From Clostridia bacterium (lineage in GTDB: Bacteria > Bacillota > Clostridia > Oscillospirales > CAG-382), in contig JAFTIR010000025.1 of NCBI GenBank assembly GCA_017456765.1, positions 1 through 64,000 of the forward strand: DNA of 64,000 nucleotides. Reading direction: 5' to 3'. The translations under genes and the position numbers were made by a program. The notes under the pieces are model-generated. The model saw nothing but the letters and a program-made list of their open reading frames with translations. It searched no databases and was not told where the DNA came from. Shown here piece by piece: positions 41,773 to 51,028 of this stretch; the stretch's first letter is position 1, and the number at the start of each line of letters is the position of its first letter.

Positions 41773-42711
41773 TTAAAGCAAAAAGGGTTTCTTTACACAT
41801 TCCCCTCTTGTTCCGCAGAATTTTGCGGGAAGGCAGATTTCAACTGCCTTTGCGCCCTTTTCGCAAAGACCGAGAAGGGAGATTGCGCTACGAGAAGTGT
41901 TGCTTATACGTCTTTTGTGGCTTGCACTCATAAAATCGAGAAGTTTTTCTGCAAGAAGTGCCGTGTCCTCGTCTGCAACAAAGCCCTTGTCGAGCATTTT
42001 CACGGCAAAGCCGTCGTCAAAGCTGAGTGAGCCGACATTCTTTTCTGTCATATCTATGGGGGCGATGTTAATTATCATATCCGGATTTACTGCACAGCCG
42101 ACACATGACGAGCCACGATTTCCGAGGCTTTCGTGGGAAATAAATGCAAAGCAGATTTCCCCGATGTTTTCTTCTCTAAGAATGGCGCTGTCATTAGCAA
42201 CAATCTTTTTTGCAAGTACTGCCGCAGCGTATATACACGATTTGACTGCAACACCAAATCCCGAAATCTTTCCGTCGTCAAGGATTGTTGTTTCTGTGTC
42301 AAAACATCCCACATCCCCGAGAACAACCTCTTTAACCTTTTCTTCGTTTCCTGTTTCTACCGCAAAATCGGTAATCGGGGCATTAAAGTCAAGATTGCCG
42401 AGGGGAACAAGAACGCCGCTTGCTTTTTCAAAGTTTACTCCGGAAAAGGCAAGATTTCCGATGTGAAAGGAGCCGATAGACGAAACATTTATTTTCGTTC
42501 CCTCTGTAAATGTGGCGATAAGTCCTGCAGTATCAACCGCACAGCTTATCATAAGCCGTCTGCCTTCGCTCAGCTTTTTTGTAAAATAAAGCGAGCCGAG
42601 ATCGTCAATTGTATTCTTATCAAATAAATCCGACAGCTCATCAATGAGAAGCGATGTCATTTTTTGTGTTCTGCCTGCCACGGAGGGCGTAGACAAAATT
42701 TTCTTTAGCAT
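41773..42711 (-). CDS. M42 peptidase-like pseudo-enzyme
   Basis: A 312-residue paralogue of the two M42 peptidases just upstream. The fold landmarks remain but the metal ligands appear lost: AHMDEVG is CAVDTAG (His replaced), LDDRIG is GVAVKSC (bridging Asp lost), GEELGGTG is SHESLGNRG, and the C-terminal YxHTS is missing (CLPAKFCGTRG). It could not be a normal dinuclear aminopeptidase. It has its own AGGAGAT ribosome binding site and is complete, so it is probably expressed and may serve as a structural or regulatory subunit of a mixed M42 particle. That last point is inference. Confidence 0.68.
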   Translation of the reverse strand: MLKKILSTPSVAGRTQKMTSLLIDELSDLFDKNTIDDLGSLYFTKKLSEGRRLMISCAVDTAGLIATFTEGTKINVSSIGSFHIGNLAFSGVNFEKASGVLVPLGNLDFNAPITDFAVETGNEEKVKEVVLGDVGCFDTETTILDDGKISGFGVAVKSCIYAAAVLAKKIVANDSAILREENIGEICFAFISHESLGNRGSSCVGCAVNPDMIINIAPIDMTEKNVGSLSFDDGFAVKMLDKGFVADEDTALLAEKLLDFMSASHKRRISNTSRSAISLLGLCEKGAKAVEICLPAKFCGTRGECVKKPFLL

Positions 42712-42727
42712 AATTGTTATCTCCTAA

Positions 42728-43753
42728 TTATATCGAACCTATAAACAGCTTTGAAAGACAAAGGATTGATTCCATATCCTCAACCGAGGCGACACTTGAA
42801 GATGTGTGGATGTATCTGCAAGGCAGAGAGAGGGCAACTACTTTTGTACCCTTGCCGCATCTCTGGATTCTGGCACCGTCAGTACCTCCTGCAACTTTGG
42901 TTTTGGTTTGCACCTTTATGCTGTTTTTGTCAGCTAAATCAAGAATTGTTTTATAAAGTCCATTGTCGTAGAATGTGCCGCCGTCCATAAAGGGACATAC
43001 CGCACCGTGTCTTACCTTGCACACCTTGTCTTTTTCTTCATAGCCGTAAAGGTCGGATGCAGTTGTTCCTTCAAGAACAAGGCAGATGCCGGGTTTTATT
43101 CTGTTTGTTGCGGCGGTAGCACCTGTGCCGCCAAGCTCTTCTCCAACGGTAAAGGCAAAGTACACATCGTTTTCAAGCTCACACCCCGAAAGCATACACA
43201 TTACGGCACAGCCTATTCTGTCATCGAGCGCCTTTGCTTTTACAAGTCCGTCGCCGAGAAGGGTAAAGTCCGAGTCAAATGCGGCGTAATCACCAAAGAC
43301 ACCGAGGCTTTCTGCTTGCGCCTTGTCTTTGGCACCTATGTCAATTACAAGGTCGGCTTGCTTTACTGCATGGGTTTTGTCCGGCGAAAGGTGAACGGGA
43401 CGGGAGCTTATAACGCCGGGTATTCTGTTCTTTCCCACAAGCACTCTTTTTGACGGAAGAACTGTGGGCGACATTCCAACTTCTAGAAAATCAAGTGTTC
43501 CGTCATCGTTTATATGCTTTACGGAAAAACCCACCTCGTCCATGTGGGCGCACAGCATGATTGGTTCTTTTGGTGTCTTTTTTCCCTTTTTAAAAGCAAT
43601 CACGTTTCCGACGCCGTCTTTCATCACAGTGTCACAGTTATCTTTGATTGTATCAATGATTAAATCTGCAACCTCATCCTCATATCCCGAAACACCGTGT
43701 GCAAGACACAGTTTTTCCAAAAGTTCAAGGTCCATTTTTCTATTTAAGCTCAT
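42728..43753 (-). CDS. M42 family metallopeptidase
   Basis: A 341-residue aminopeptidase of the M42/TET type, which forms large tetrahedral complexes that degrade peptides. The dinuclear metal ligands are all visible: CAHMDEVGF, AKALDDRIGC, VGEELGGTGA, LEGTTASD and RYIHTSSS. The first ATG pair (43756/43753) has GGAGG five or eight bases upstream and overlaps the upstream M42 gene; I chose 43753 for its better spacing. It is the middle gene of three tandem M42 paralogues. Confidence 0.92.
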   Translation of the reverse strand: MSLNRKMDLELLEKLCLAHGVSGYEDEVADLIIDTIKDNCDTVMKDGVGNVIAFKKGKKTPKEPIMLCAHMDEVGFSVKHINDDGTLDFLEVGMSPTVLPSKRVLVGKNRIPGVISSRPVHLSPDKTHAVKQADLVIDIGAKDKAQAESLGVFGDYAAFDSDFTLLGDGLVKAKALDDRIGCAVMCMLSGCELENDVYFAFTVGEELGGTGATAATNRIKPGICLVLEGTTASDLYGYEEKDKVCKVRHGAVCPFMDGGTFYDNGLYKTILDLADKNSIKVQTKTKVAGGTDGARIQRCGKGTKVVALSLPCRYIHTSSSVASVEDMESILCLSKLFIGSI

Positions 43754-44819
43754 CATTTGCACCTCCTTTGAAATAAACGGGAAGGCAAACGGGGTTTTTG
43801 TCATAAGACGCTGCCGTTTTTGTAAGGATATTTGCACAGCTTATGACATCATTCATGTCTGCCGTTTCCACAGAGGAGTGCATATATTTAATGGGAATTG
43901 ACACAACAGCTGTCGGAATACCGAGACCTACCCTTGCAGAAACGTCTGCGTTTGTGCCTGTCCAGGTCATTTCATTCACAAGCTGTATTTTTTCGTCCTT
44001 TGCACATTCGAGAATGAAACGGGTAAACTTAATGCTTGTTTGTGAGGAGAAGGACATCATTGCGCCTTCTGAGAGAAGTCCGTATTCTCCCTCCATCGAA
44101 CCCTTTTCCTTTGCAAAGTTGACGTCAAGGACAATCAGTGCATCGGGGGAGATTTCCTCATATATGTGATGCGAGCCGTTTCCGCCTCTTTCTTCGCCTG
44201 AGCTGAAATAGCAGTAAATGTCGGTATTTTCAAGGCTTTCGCCAATGTTTTTTACAGCAAGAACTGCAGCGGCAACACATATTTTGTCATCAAGGCTGAC
44301 ACTGGAAATTCTATTTTCGAGAAGCTCTTTAAAATGGGGATAGAGCATGGCAGGTGTGCCGACAGAGACAATTTCGCGAAGGTTTTCGTCTGTGAGTCCC
44401 GTGTCCACCAAAAGCTCACCTGCTTCGGGAAGCTTATCCGAGCGTGAAAGGTGGGGCGGAATTGAAGAAAAGATGCCGCGAATTCTCTTTTTGCCAAGTA
44501 TCAAAACCTCTGAGGAGGGGAGAATGTTTGAGTCAATGCCGCCGAGAGGTAAAAGCCGTAAATATCCGTCACCGCAGACCTCGGATACGGCAAAGCCGAT
44601 TGTATCTATATGTGCATCGAAACAGAGCTTTTTTGCATTTTCCTTGCCGCATTTTTTTACCATTACAACACTGCCTGTGTTTGTAATATAACTTTCCGTA
44701 AAAATGCCGCCCGAAAACGTACTGCACATGTCTATGATGTTGTCTGCCGACATTTTTTCATAGCCCGAAACCGTCGGGGTATATACTAAATCTTTGAGGA
44801 AATTTTTTAACTCTTGCAT
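43740..44819 (-). CDS. M42 family metallopeptidase
   Basis: A 359-residue M42 aminopeptidase with intact ligands FDAHIDTIGF, SVSLDDKICV, SGEERGGNGS, DVNFAKEKG and KYMHSSVET. It diverges clearly from the next paralogue, so the duplication is old. The ATG at 44819 is preceded by AAAGGAAAA; a second ATG at 44834 overlaps the ribosome binding site. It overlaps the following M42 gene by about 14 bases and lies 11 bases after the HAD phosphatase gene. Confidence 0.92.
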   Translation of the reverse strand: MQELKNFLKDLVYTPTVSGYEKMSADNIIDMCSTFSGGIFTESYITNTGSVVMVKKCGKENAKKLCFDAHIDTIGFAVSEVCGDGYLRLLPLGGIDSNILPSSEVLILGKKRIRGIFSSIPPHLSRSDKLPEAGELLVDTGLTDENLREIVSVGTPAMLYPHFKELLENRISSVSLDDKICVAAAVLAVKNIGESLENTDIYCYFSSGEERGGNGSHHIYEEISPDALIVLDVNFAKEKGSMEGEYGLLSEGAMMSFSSQTSIKFTRFILECAKDEKIQLVNEMTWTGTNADVSARVGLGIPTAVVSIPIKYMHSSVETADMNDVISCANILTKTAASYDKNPVCLPVYFKGGANDELK

Positions 44820-44830
44820 TGTTTTTCCTT

Positions 44831-45631
44831 TCAATTGTCCGAAAGGGGTATATCGGAAATTCTGTTAAATACAAGGTCGGGGACATTATCTCCTGTTGCC
44901 GCGTCCAGCATATCTTTTGTTGTTTCGCCTGTCATTACGAGAATTGACAGCATACCGTTCTTTTTACCAAGGGCAATATCGGTATACAGTCTGTCGCCAA
45001 CCATACATATATTATCCCTCGAAAGCCCGGATTTCAATTCCAGCATTTCGACGGTTTCTGCGTTGGGCTTTCCGAAGAATCTCGGTTTCACTCCTGTTGA
45101 CAGCTCTATTGCCGCGCAAATTGCTCCGCTGTCGGGAATGAAGCCGTCCTTGGTGGGGCAGTTGATGTCGGGGTGGGTTGAATAGAATTTTGCACCGTTT
45201 CTGATGAGGGTACAAGCCTTTTCGAGTTTTTCGTAGGTAAGTGTCATGTCAAAACCTACCACAACAATTCCTGCATCCTCGGAAAGAGGAATGCCACCCT
45301 CGCGGAAGGAGTCCTCAAGCGCCTTTGTTCCGAGAAGATATACACTTTCTCCATTGTGATACTTGTTAAGATGTGCTATTGTTACATCACCCGAGGTAAT
45401 TATGTGGCGTCTTTCTGCAGGGAAGCCGATTTTATTCAGCTTTTCTACATAGTCCATGGGATTCTTTGAGGAATTGTTGGTAAAATAGCAGAGCATATCA
45501 CGCTCGTAAAGTTCTTTACAAAAATCTATCGCGCCGTCAAGAGGTGTGGTGTCAAGATAGATTGTGCCGTCCATATCAAGGGCAAAAAGCTTTATGTTTT
45601 TGAGCTTTTCCATTGCTTGTGATGAGTTCAT
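44831..45631 (-). CDS. HAD-IIA phosphatase (NagD-like)
   Basis: A 266-residue haloacid-dehalogenase hydrolase with nucleophile motif FALDMDGTIYLDTTPLDGA, motif II CYFTNNSS, a C2 cap between 80 and 180, GKPNAETVEM (motif III Lys) and metal motif MVGDRLYTDI. Such enzymes dephosphorylate small phosphometabolites (NagD, p-nitrophenyl phosphatase). The ATG at 45631 is four bases after the recD2 stop codon, and the likely ribosome binding site AAGGAAG is in the recD2 3' end. Confidence 0.92.
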   Translation of the reverse strand: MNSSQAMEKLKNIKLFALDMDGTIYLDTTPLDGAIDFCKELYERDMLCYFTNNSSKNPMDYVEKLNKIGFPAERRHIITSGDVTIAHLNKYHNGESVYLLGTKALEDSFREGGIPLSEDAGIVVVGFDMTLTYEKLEKACTLIRNGAKFYSTHPDINCPTKDGFIPDSGAICAAIELSTGVKPRFFGKPNAETVEMLELKSGLSRDNICMVGDRLYTDIALGKKNGMLSILVMTGETTKDMLDAATGDNVPDLVFNRISDIPLSDN

Positions 45632-45635
45632 TTTT

Positions 45636-47882
45636 TTATTCTTCTTCCTTTTTGGGGTATCTTTTGTTTTTGACAAGCATAAGCATTCTGCAAAGTCCCG
45701 TGTGTCTCGGATTTTTCCTTGCGTTTGAAACCATGTCGGCTACCGTTTCGCTTCTTCCGGCTAAGATTGCTATTTTTTCGGCTCTTGTCACTGCCGTATA
45801 AAGCATATTTCTCGAAAGAAGTCCCGGAGGGCAGTCCATCAGGGGAATGATAACGGATTTATATTCTGAGCCCTGGCTCTTATGAACGGTGATTGCATAG
45901 GCGTGTTCAATGTCGTCAAAGGAGGCGTAGTCGAGAAGCGCCTGACGTCCGTCGTCAAACTTTACGCCGAAGCACTGTTCGGCTTTGTCTATCTCTGTAA
46001 TTATACCAATGTCTCCGTTGAAGATACCGTAGCCTTTTTTGCCGTCATCGTCCTGCCATTCTATGTCATAGTTGTTGCGAACAGCCATTATTTTGTCGCC
46101 TGTGCGATAAACTGTTTCGCCGACTTTATGTTCGGGTTTTCCGGGTGAGGGGGGATTGAGTATTCCCTGCATGAGGACGTTCAGTGATACGGTGCCTGCA
46201 TCTCCCTTTCGTGTGGGGCAGATTATCTGTATGTCCGAAAGACTGTCAAACCTGTACGCTTTGGGAAGTCGTTTTGTACATAGCTCTGCAACAAGGCTTC
46301 GCAATTCCGGCGACTTTGCTCTTTGCAGGAAGAAATAATCTGCGCTGTTATCCGTTATAGGCATTCTGCCGTCTTTTATGAGATGGGCGTTTGTTACAAT
46401 ACTGCTTCCCTGTGCCTGACGGAAAATATCGTTTAGCCTTACCGACATGAAGCAGTCGCTCTTTATGACGTCGCTGAATACTTCTCCCGGTCCTACGGGG
46501 GACAATTGGTCGGCATCGCCTATGATTATAAGCCTTGCTCCGGGACGGATTGCACGAAGCAAGGAACAGAACAGGAACACATCAACCATGGATGCTTCAT
46601 CTATGATAATTGCCTCTTCGTCAAGAAGATTGTCCTCGTCTCTGCCGAAAATTGCGGCATCTTCATCACCGCCCGTGCTTTTGCATTCAAGCAGCCTATG
46701 AATTGTAGATGCCTTGTGTCCGGTTGCTGCACTCATTCGCTTTGCCGCTCTTCCTGTGGGGGCGGCGAGGCAGAAGGGAATGTCAATCTTGCGCAAAAGT
46801 TCAATTATTGCACGCACAACCGTAGTCTTACCTGTACCCGGGCCGCCTGTTACTATTACAACTCCGCGTGTGACGGAGTTTTTGATGGCAACTCTTTGCA
46901 GTGGCGCAAACTGAATGCCCGAAGCAAGCTCGACCTTATCTATTTCTTTGTCAATATTTTCAATAGGGATATTTGTTGCCGCTTCATCAAGAAGAAGCAA
47001 CTTTTCTGCGCAGTATTTTTCGGTTCGATATACGTTTTCTAAGTATACCTGTATATCTCCCTCTGCGCTTTTCACTGCCACCAGCTCTCCGCTCTGCGAC
47101 AGCATTGCAATTACATCTTCGATTTCCTCGCGGCTTACCATAAGAACTGTGCTTGTTCTGGAAATGAGGGTTGCGAGAGGAACGCAGCAATGACCGTTGC
47201 GATTAAGCTCAAGCGAGAGCATATACTTTATTCCTGCCGATATGCGTTCATGGCTGTCATTTGCAAATCCGATTTTCTTTGCCATGGCATCCGCCTTTTC
47301 AAAACCGATGCCGTCAAGCTCCTCGCAGAGAAGATAAGGGTTGTTTTTCAGTACATCAACCGAGGCGTTTCCCCACTTTTTGTAGGCTTTGAGCGAAAGT
47401 CTCGGAGACAGCATGCCCTCAAAATAAAGCATAACCTGTCTCATGCCGTACTGGTTTTTAAAACTTTCGCTGATTTCTGTCACTCTTTTGGGTGAAATTC
47501 CCTTTATATCCGAAAGATATTCGGGATGCTCTTCAATTACCTTGAGGGTGTCCTCGCCGAATTTATCAACTATTCTTTTTGCGGTGACGGGACCTATTCC
47601 CTTGATTACACCCGATGAAAGATAGGAAAGAATTGCCTCTGTTGTTGCAGGAAGCTCACGGCGGTAGCTTTCGACGCTGAACTGCTCGCCGTAGGTCGGG
47701 TGGGTCGTCCATTTGCCCTCGGCAAAAATGTATTCACCTTCGCTGATTCCCGGAATACAGCCGACAAGGGTGATCTCTTCACCCTCGCAGTCTATGGAAC
47801 ATATGCAATATCCGTTGTCGGGATTTGAATATGTTATGTTGTCAACAAGTCCCTTGACGGAGGTCTTTTCTGTGTTTTCCAT
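45636..47882 (-). CDS. recD2: RecD2-type DNA helicase
   Basis: A 748-residue superfamily 1B 5'-3' helicase not tied to RecBC. An N-terminal OB-fold (VKGLVDNITYSNPDNGYCIC), helix-hairpin-helix repeats (SSGVIKGIGPVTAKRIVDKF; LSDIKGISPKRVTEI), Walker A VIVTGGPGTGKTTVVRA, Walker B IIIDEASMVD, and C-terminal ITVHKSQGSEYKSVIIPL identify it. It probably acts in mismatch repair and replication-fork maintenance. The ATG has AAAAGGAT upstream. A hairpin element lies 40 bases 5' of it. Confidence 0.94.
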   Translation of the reverse strand: MENTEKTSVKGLVDNITYSNPDNGYCICSIDCEGEEITLVGCIPGISEGEYIFAEGKWTTHPTYGEQFSVESYRRELPATTEAILSYLSSGVIKGIGPVTAKRIVDKFGEDTLKVIEEHPEYLSDIKGISPKRVTEISESFKNQYGMRQVMLYFEGMLSPRLSLKAYKKWGNASVDVLKNNPYLLCEELDGIGFEKADAMAKKIGFANDSHERISAGIKYMLSLELNRNGHCCVPLATLISRTSTVLMVSREEIEDVIAMLSQSGELVAVKSAEGDIQVYLENVYRTEKYCAEKLLLLDEAATNIPIENIDKEIDKVELASGIQFAPLQRVAIKNSVTRGVVIVTGGPGTGKTTVVRAIIELLRKIDIPFCLAAPTGRAAKRMSAATGHKASTIHRLLECKSTGGDEDAAIFGRDEDNLLDEEAIIIDEASMVDVFLFCSLLRAIRPGARLIIIGDADQLSPVGPGEVFSDVIKSDCFMSVRLNDIFRQAQGSSIVTNAHLIKDGRMPITDNSADYFFLQRAKSPELRSLVAELCTKRLPKAYRFDSLSDIQIICPTRKGDAGTVSLNVLMQGILNPPSPGKPEHKVGETVYRTGDKIMAVRNNYDIEWQDDDGKKGYGIFNGDIGIITEIDKAEQCFGVKFDDGRQALLDYASFDDIEHAYAITVHKSQGSEYKSVIIPLMDCPPGLLSRNMLYTAVTRAEKIAILAGRSETVADMVSNARKNPRHTGLCRMLMLVKNKRYPKKEEE

Positions 47883-47921
47883 CTGCTGTATCCTTTTTTG
47901 GGTTTGTGTTGTTTTTTTTCG

Positions 47922-48090
47922 TTACTTTTCTTTTTTCTGTTACTTTTCTTTTTTCTGTTACTTTTCTTGAAAGAAAAGTAACCAAAAGAACTTTAATTGG
48001 GCAACTTTCTTTTTGTGATTTCGTCGCCGCGTTTATCTCTCGATTGCTGTTTCATTTTGCCGCCTATAAGGCACGCGGCAAAATGAGTGC
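47922..48090. repeat. Dispersed hairpin element with tandem 18-bp units, thrC-recD2
   Basis: Two exact direct copies of TTACTTTTCTTTTTTCTG (47922-47939, 47940-47957) lead into the left hairpin, whose arm begins with the same TTACTTTTCTT (47958). AACCAAAAGAACTTTAATTG, GTTTATCTCTCGATTGC and the palindrome CATTTTGCCGCC...GCGGCAAAATG (about 48053-48085) follow. 48091-48132 to the thrC stop has nothing recognisable. Confidence 0.82.
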
Positions 48091-48132
48091 AAAAGATTTT
48101 TTCTCAATTGTTTGCGCGGTTGATAATAATAA

Positions 48133-49617
48133 CTAAAACGCCAGAACTTCATCGAGAAGAGATTCGTGGTTCTTTTTTACGGATTTTGTAAATCTTACGG
48201 TTTTTCCGAAGAGGTTTGCAAGGGGTGCGGGAACGGGTGTCTTTGAAATGTCAGAGAGTTTTGTGAGAACCTCTTTCATATCCGCAGGTATTTCCTGACC
48301 GAGAGAGCTAAGAACATCTGCCGCAAACTTGTAGGGGCTTGCTGTCGAAGCAACGATGTTCTTTGTACCCTTGCCGTTTTCCTTTAAGTATTCATGTGCC
48401 GCATGAACTGCAACCGCTGTATGGGGGTCGCAGACATAGGAATATTTGTCAAATGTTTTTGCAATCACCTTTGCGCAGTTTTCTTCGTCACAGCAGTAGG
48501 CGGAAAATTCGCTCTTTATTACGTCAAGAACATCCGCATCAACCGTATAAACGCCCTTTTCATTAAGGTCCTTCATATACTGTGTTGTCTTTTCGGCACC
48601 TGCAATATAGAAAAGGAGTCTTTCAAGGTTTGAGGAAATAAGAATGTCCATTGAGGGGGACATGGTTGTATAGAACTGTCTGTTTCTATCATATGTGCCT
48701 GTGCGCAAAAAGTCTGTGAGAATATTGTTGCTGTTGGAGGCGCAGATAAAGCGGTTTACGGGAAGTCCCATTTTCTTTGCAAGAAAAGCTGCAAAGATGT
48801 TACCGAAGTTACCTGTGGGAACGGTGATGTCAACCTTTTCACCTAAAGTGATGTCTCCCTCTGCCACAAGGTCAGCGTATGCCGAGATGTAGTAAACAAT
48901 CTGAGGAGCAAGACGACCCCAGTTAATGGAGTTTGCACTTGAGAGGAATGAGCCCTTTTCGTCAAGGCTTGCTTTGGCATCTGCATCGGCGAAAATCTTC
49001 TTTACACCTGTCTGTGCGTCATCAAAGTTACCCTTGATTGCTGTTACGCAGACGTTTTTGCCTTCCTGGGTCGCCATCTGCATCTTCTGCATATCGCTTA
49101 CTCCATCTTCGGGATAGAATACCATAATCTTTGTGGAGTCAACGTCCTTATATCCTTCAAGAGCTGCCTTTCCGGTGTCACCGCTTGTTGCAACGAGTAT
49201 GTAGGCGGTGCGTTTTTCTCCTGTCTTTTTGAGTGCAAGAGAGAGAAGACGGGGCATTATCTGAAGTGCCATATCCTTGAATGCGCAGGTAGGACCGTGC
49301 CAGAGTTCAAGAACGCGAAGGTCGTCTCCGATAAAGGAGCTTACGGGTGCGGCAAAGTCGCCGAAGTTTTCATCGTACGCCTTTTTTGCACAGTCGAGAA
49401 GCTCGTCGTAAGTGTAGTCTGTAAGGTAAAGTGAGAGAATTTTTGCAGCTCTTTCGCTGTAAGGAAGAGTGCCGATTTCTTTTATAAAGTCAAGTGAAAT
49501 TTCAGGGATGGATTCGGGCAGGAAAAGTCCGCCGTCGTCTGCTATACCCTGCTTGATAACCTGGGCTGAGGTCTTTGCGATTTTTCTTTCACTGTCTCTT
49601 GTGCTGTAGTAATTCAT
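48133..49617 (-). CDS. thrC: Threonine synthase
   Basis: A 494-residue PLP enzyme converting O-phosphohomoserine to threonine. Motifs: MNYYSTRDSERKI N-terminus, the PLP lysine in HGPTCAFKDMALQIM (about 110), LVATSGDTGKAALEGYKD, and VPTGNFGNIFAAFLAKKMG for phosphate binding. Length is typical of the long bacterial form. The ATG has AAAGGACAG upstream. Other threonine-pathway genes are not adjacent, and no T-box leader is visible in the ~60-base upstream gap. Confidence 0.96.
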   Translation of the reverse strand: MNYYSTRDSERKIAKTSAQVIKQGIADDGGLFLPESIPEISLDFIKEIGTLPYSERAAKILSLYLTDYTYDELLDCAKKAYDENFGDFAAPVSSFIGDDLRVLELWHGPTCAFKDMALQIMPRLLSLALKKTGEKRTAYILVATSGDTGKAALEGYKDVDSTKIMVFYPEDGVSDMQKMQMATQEGKNVCVTAIKGNFDDAQTGVKKIFADADAKASLDEKGSFLSSANSINWGRLAPQIVYYISAYADLVAEGDITLGEKVDITVPTGNFGNIFAAFLAKKMGLPVNRFICASNSNNILTDFLRTGTYDRNRQFYTTMSPSMDILISSNLERLLFYIAGAEKTTQYMKDLNEKGVYTVDADVLDVIKSEFSAYCCDEENCAKVIAKTFDKYSYVCDPHTAVAVHAAHEYLKENGKGTKNIVASTASPYKFAADVLSSLGQEIPADMKEVLTKLSDISKTPVPAPLANLFGKTVRFTKSVKKNHESLLDEVLAF

Positions 49618-49678
49618 TTTTTTCTGTCCTTTCGGGGATGATTTATGCTTTGCCGTTTTTTCGGCGATAAATTTTATA

Positions 49679-50626
49679 CTATAAATTCTTCAAGAAGAAA
49701 TTATATGCGTTGTTGTAAAAGATGTCATCTGCACGTTTTTCGTCCATGCCTCTGTTTGTAAGTGCTTCAAAGAGGGTCGGAGTTTTGTCGACGCTCTCGA
49801 GTCCTGCAAGGGGCTCTGTTCCGTCAAGGTCAAGACCGAGACATATGCTTTCCGGTGCAATGGAGGAAAAATGCTCAATGTGTGCACATACCGCATCGAG
49901 AACCTCTGCCGGGTCAAGAGCTTTTTCGCCGGGGAGTCTCTTTGCAAGGTGCTTGCCCACAAGATTTATTCCGCAGAGTCCGCCTGCCGAAACTATCGTG
50001 CGAAGCTGAACGTCGGTGATGTTTCTCCTGTGGTCACATATGATGTGGCTGTTGGAATGGGAGGCAATAAACGGCTTTTGAGCCTTTCCCGCAACATCCC
50101 AGAATGCCTTTTCTGAAAGGTGTGAAACGTCGACGATGATGCCGATGTTTTCACACTCCCGAAGTACCTCAAAGCCAAACTCCGTAAGGCCCTCATCCGT
50201 GTCATAGCTTCCGCAGACACAGCTGTGTCCTTTCCAACCGAGGGTGAGAATACGCACACCGAAGTTTCGGAGTCTCTCAAGTCTTGAGATGTCGCCGCCA
50301 AGCAACTTTGCGTCTTCTACTGCAAGTATTGCCGACAGCTTTCCCTCGTTCTGAGCGGATTCAAGCTCCTCTTTTGATGTGCAGAGGGCGGCAAGGGATG
50401 AATTTTCTTCAAGCTGAGCTTTAAGCTCGGTCGCTGTATGCTGAAAGGTTACGAAGGCTTCGTCTTCGTTTTTTTCGTTGTCGCTCCATATGGCAAAAAC
50501 CTGTGCTTTTTTTGAAAAGTCGGAAAATTTGTCAATAGATACGGCTCTTGTGTTTGATGACAGGGATTCTTTGCTCTTGTAAATTTCAGAAATTGTGTCG
50601 CAGTGAAGGTCGAAAATTCTTCTCAT
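49679..50626 (-). CDS. M19 family membrane dipeptidase-like hydrolase
   Basis: A 315-residue TIM-barrel dinuclear zinc dipeptidase (renal dipeptidase family) for dipeptides or D-Ala-containing dipeptides. Ligands visible: FDLHCDTISEI (HxD), LAVEDAKLLGGD (Glu), VDVSHLSEKAFWDV (His), ASHSNSHIICDHRRNI (His), and LGLDLDGTE (Asp). No signal peptide, so it is cytoplasmic. The ATG has GGAGGTGTC upstream. Confidence 0.92.
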   Translation of the reverse strand: MRRIFDLHCDTISEIYKSKESLSSNTRAVSIDKFSDFSKKAQVFAIWSDNEKNEDEAFVTFQHTATELKAQLEENSSLAALCTSKEELESAQNEGKLSAILAVEDAKLLGGDISRLERLRNFGVRILTLGWKGHSCVCGSYDTDEGLTEFGFEVLRECENIGIIVDVSHLSEKAFWDVAGKAQKPFIASHSNSHIICDHRRNITDVQLRTIVSAGGLCGINLVGKHLAKRLPGEKALDPAEVLDAVCAHIEHFSSIAPESICLGLDLDGTEPLAGLESVDKTPTLFEALTNRGMDEKRADDIFYNNAYNFFLKNL

Positions 50627-50644
50627 TATGACACCTCCGATTGA

Positions 50645-51028
50645 TTAAGATATGCCTGTGATGTGATTGTATTTTTTAACTGTTCCTTTGCTGGTGTATA
50701 TTTCCATAATGTCAATTCTCGGGGTAAGGGAAGAAACATAAATGTTGTCTCTGTATTCCTCAAGAAAGAAACGGGTGGCACTTTTGATTCTTGAAAGCTT
50801 TTTTCTGTCAACTGCATCTGCCGGAATAAGTCCTGATGAAATGGAACGCATTTTAACTTCAATAAAGCATATGTATTTTCCTTTTGAGGCGATAAGGTCT
50901 ATTTCGCCGTGGGGCGCTGTATAATTGCGGCACAGAATGGAATAGCCGTTACGTATGAGTATAAGCTCGGAGAAATCTTCGGCGACTTTTCCTTCTGCCC
51001 GCCTGTTATGCTTTCTGTCGGGAATCAT
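50645..51028 (-). CDS. YraN/UPF0102 family nuclease-like protein
   Basis: A 127-residue protein with a restriction-endonuclease-like core: AEDFSELILIRNGYSILCRN, APHGEIDLIASKGKYICFIEVKMRS-type strand with the E...D...ExK pattern, then AVDRKKLSRIKSATRFFL. The function is uncertain; a Holliday junction or repair nuclease is suspected for the family. The ATG at 51028 lies within the end of rnhB, a 23-base overlap consistent with translational coupling. The frame reading further 5' is inside rnhB and is spurious. Confidence 0.88.
   Translation of the reverse strand: MIPDRKHNRRAEGKVAEDFSELILIRNGYSILCRNYTAPHGEIDLIASKGKYICFIEVKMRSISSGLIPADAVDRKKLSRIKSATRFFLEEYRDNIYVSSLTPRIDIMEIYTSKGTVKKYNHITGIS

Noticed and set aside
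49618..49678. T-box or other riboswitch before thrC or argS
   Set aside because: The gaps are too short (about 61 and 34 bases) and lack a T-box sequence or specifier stem.
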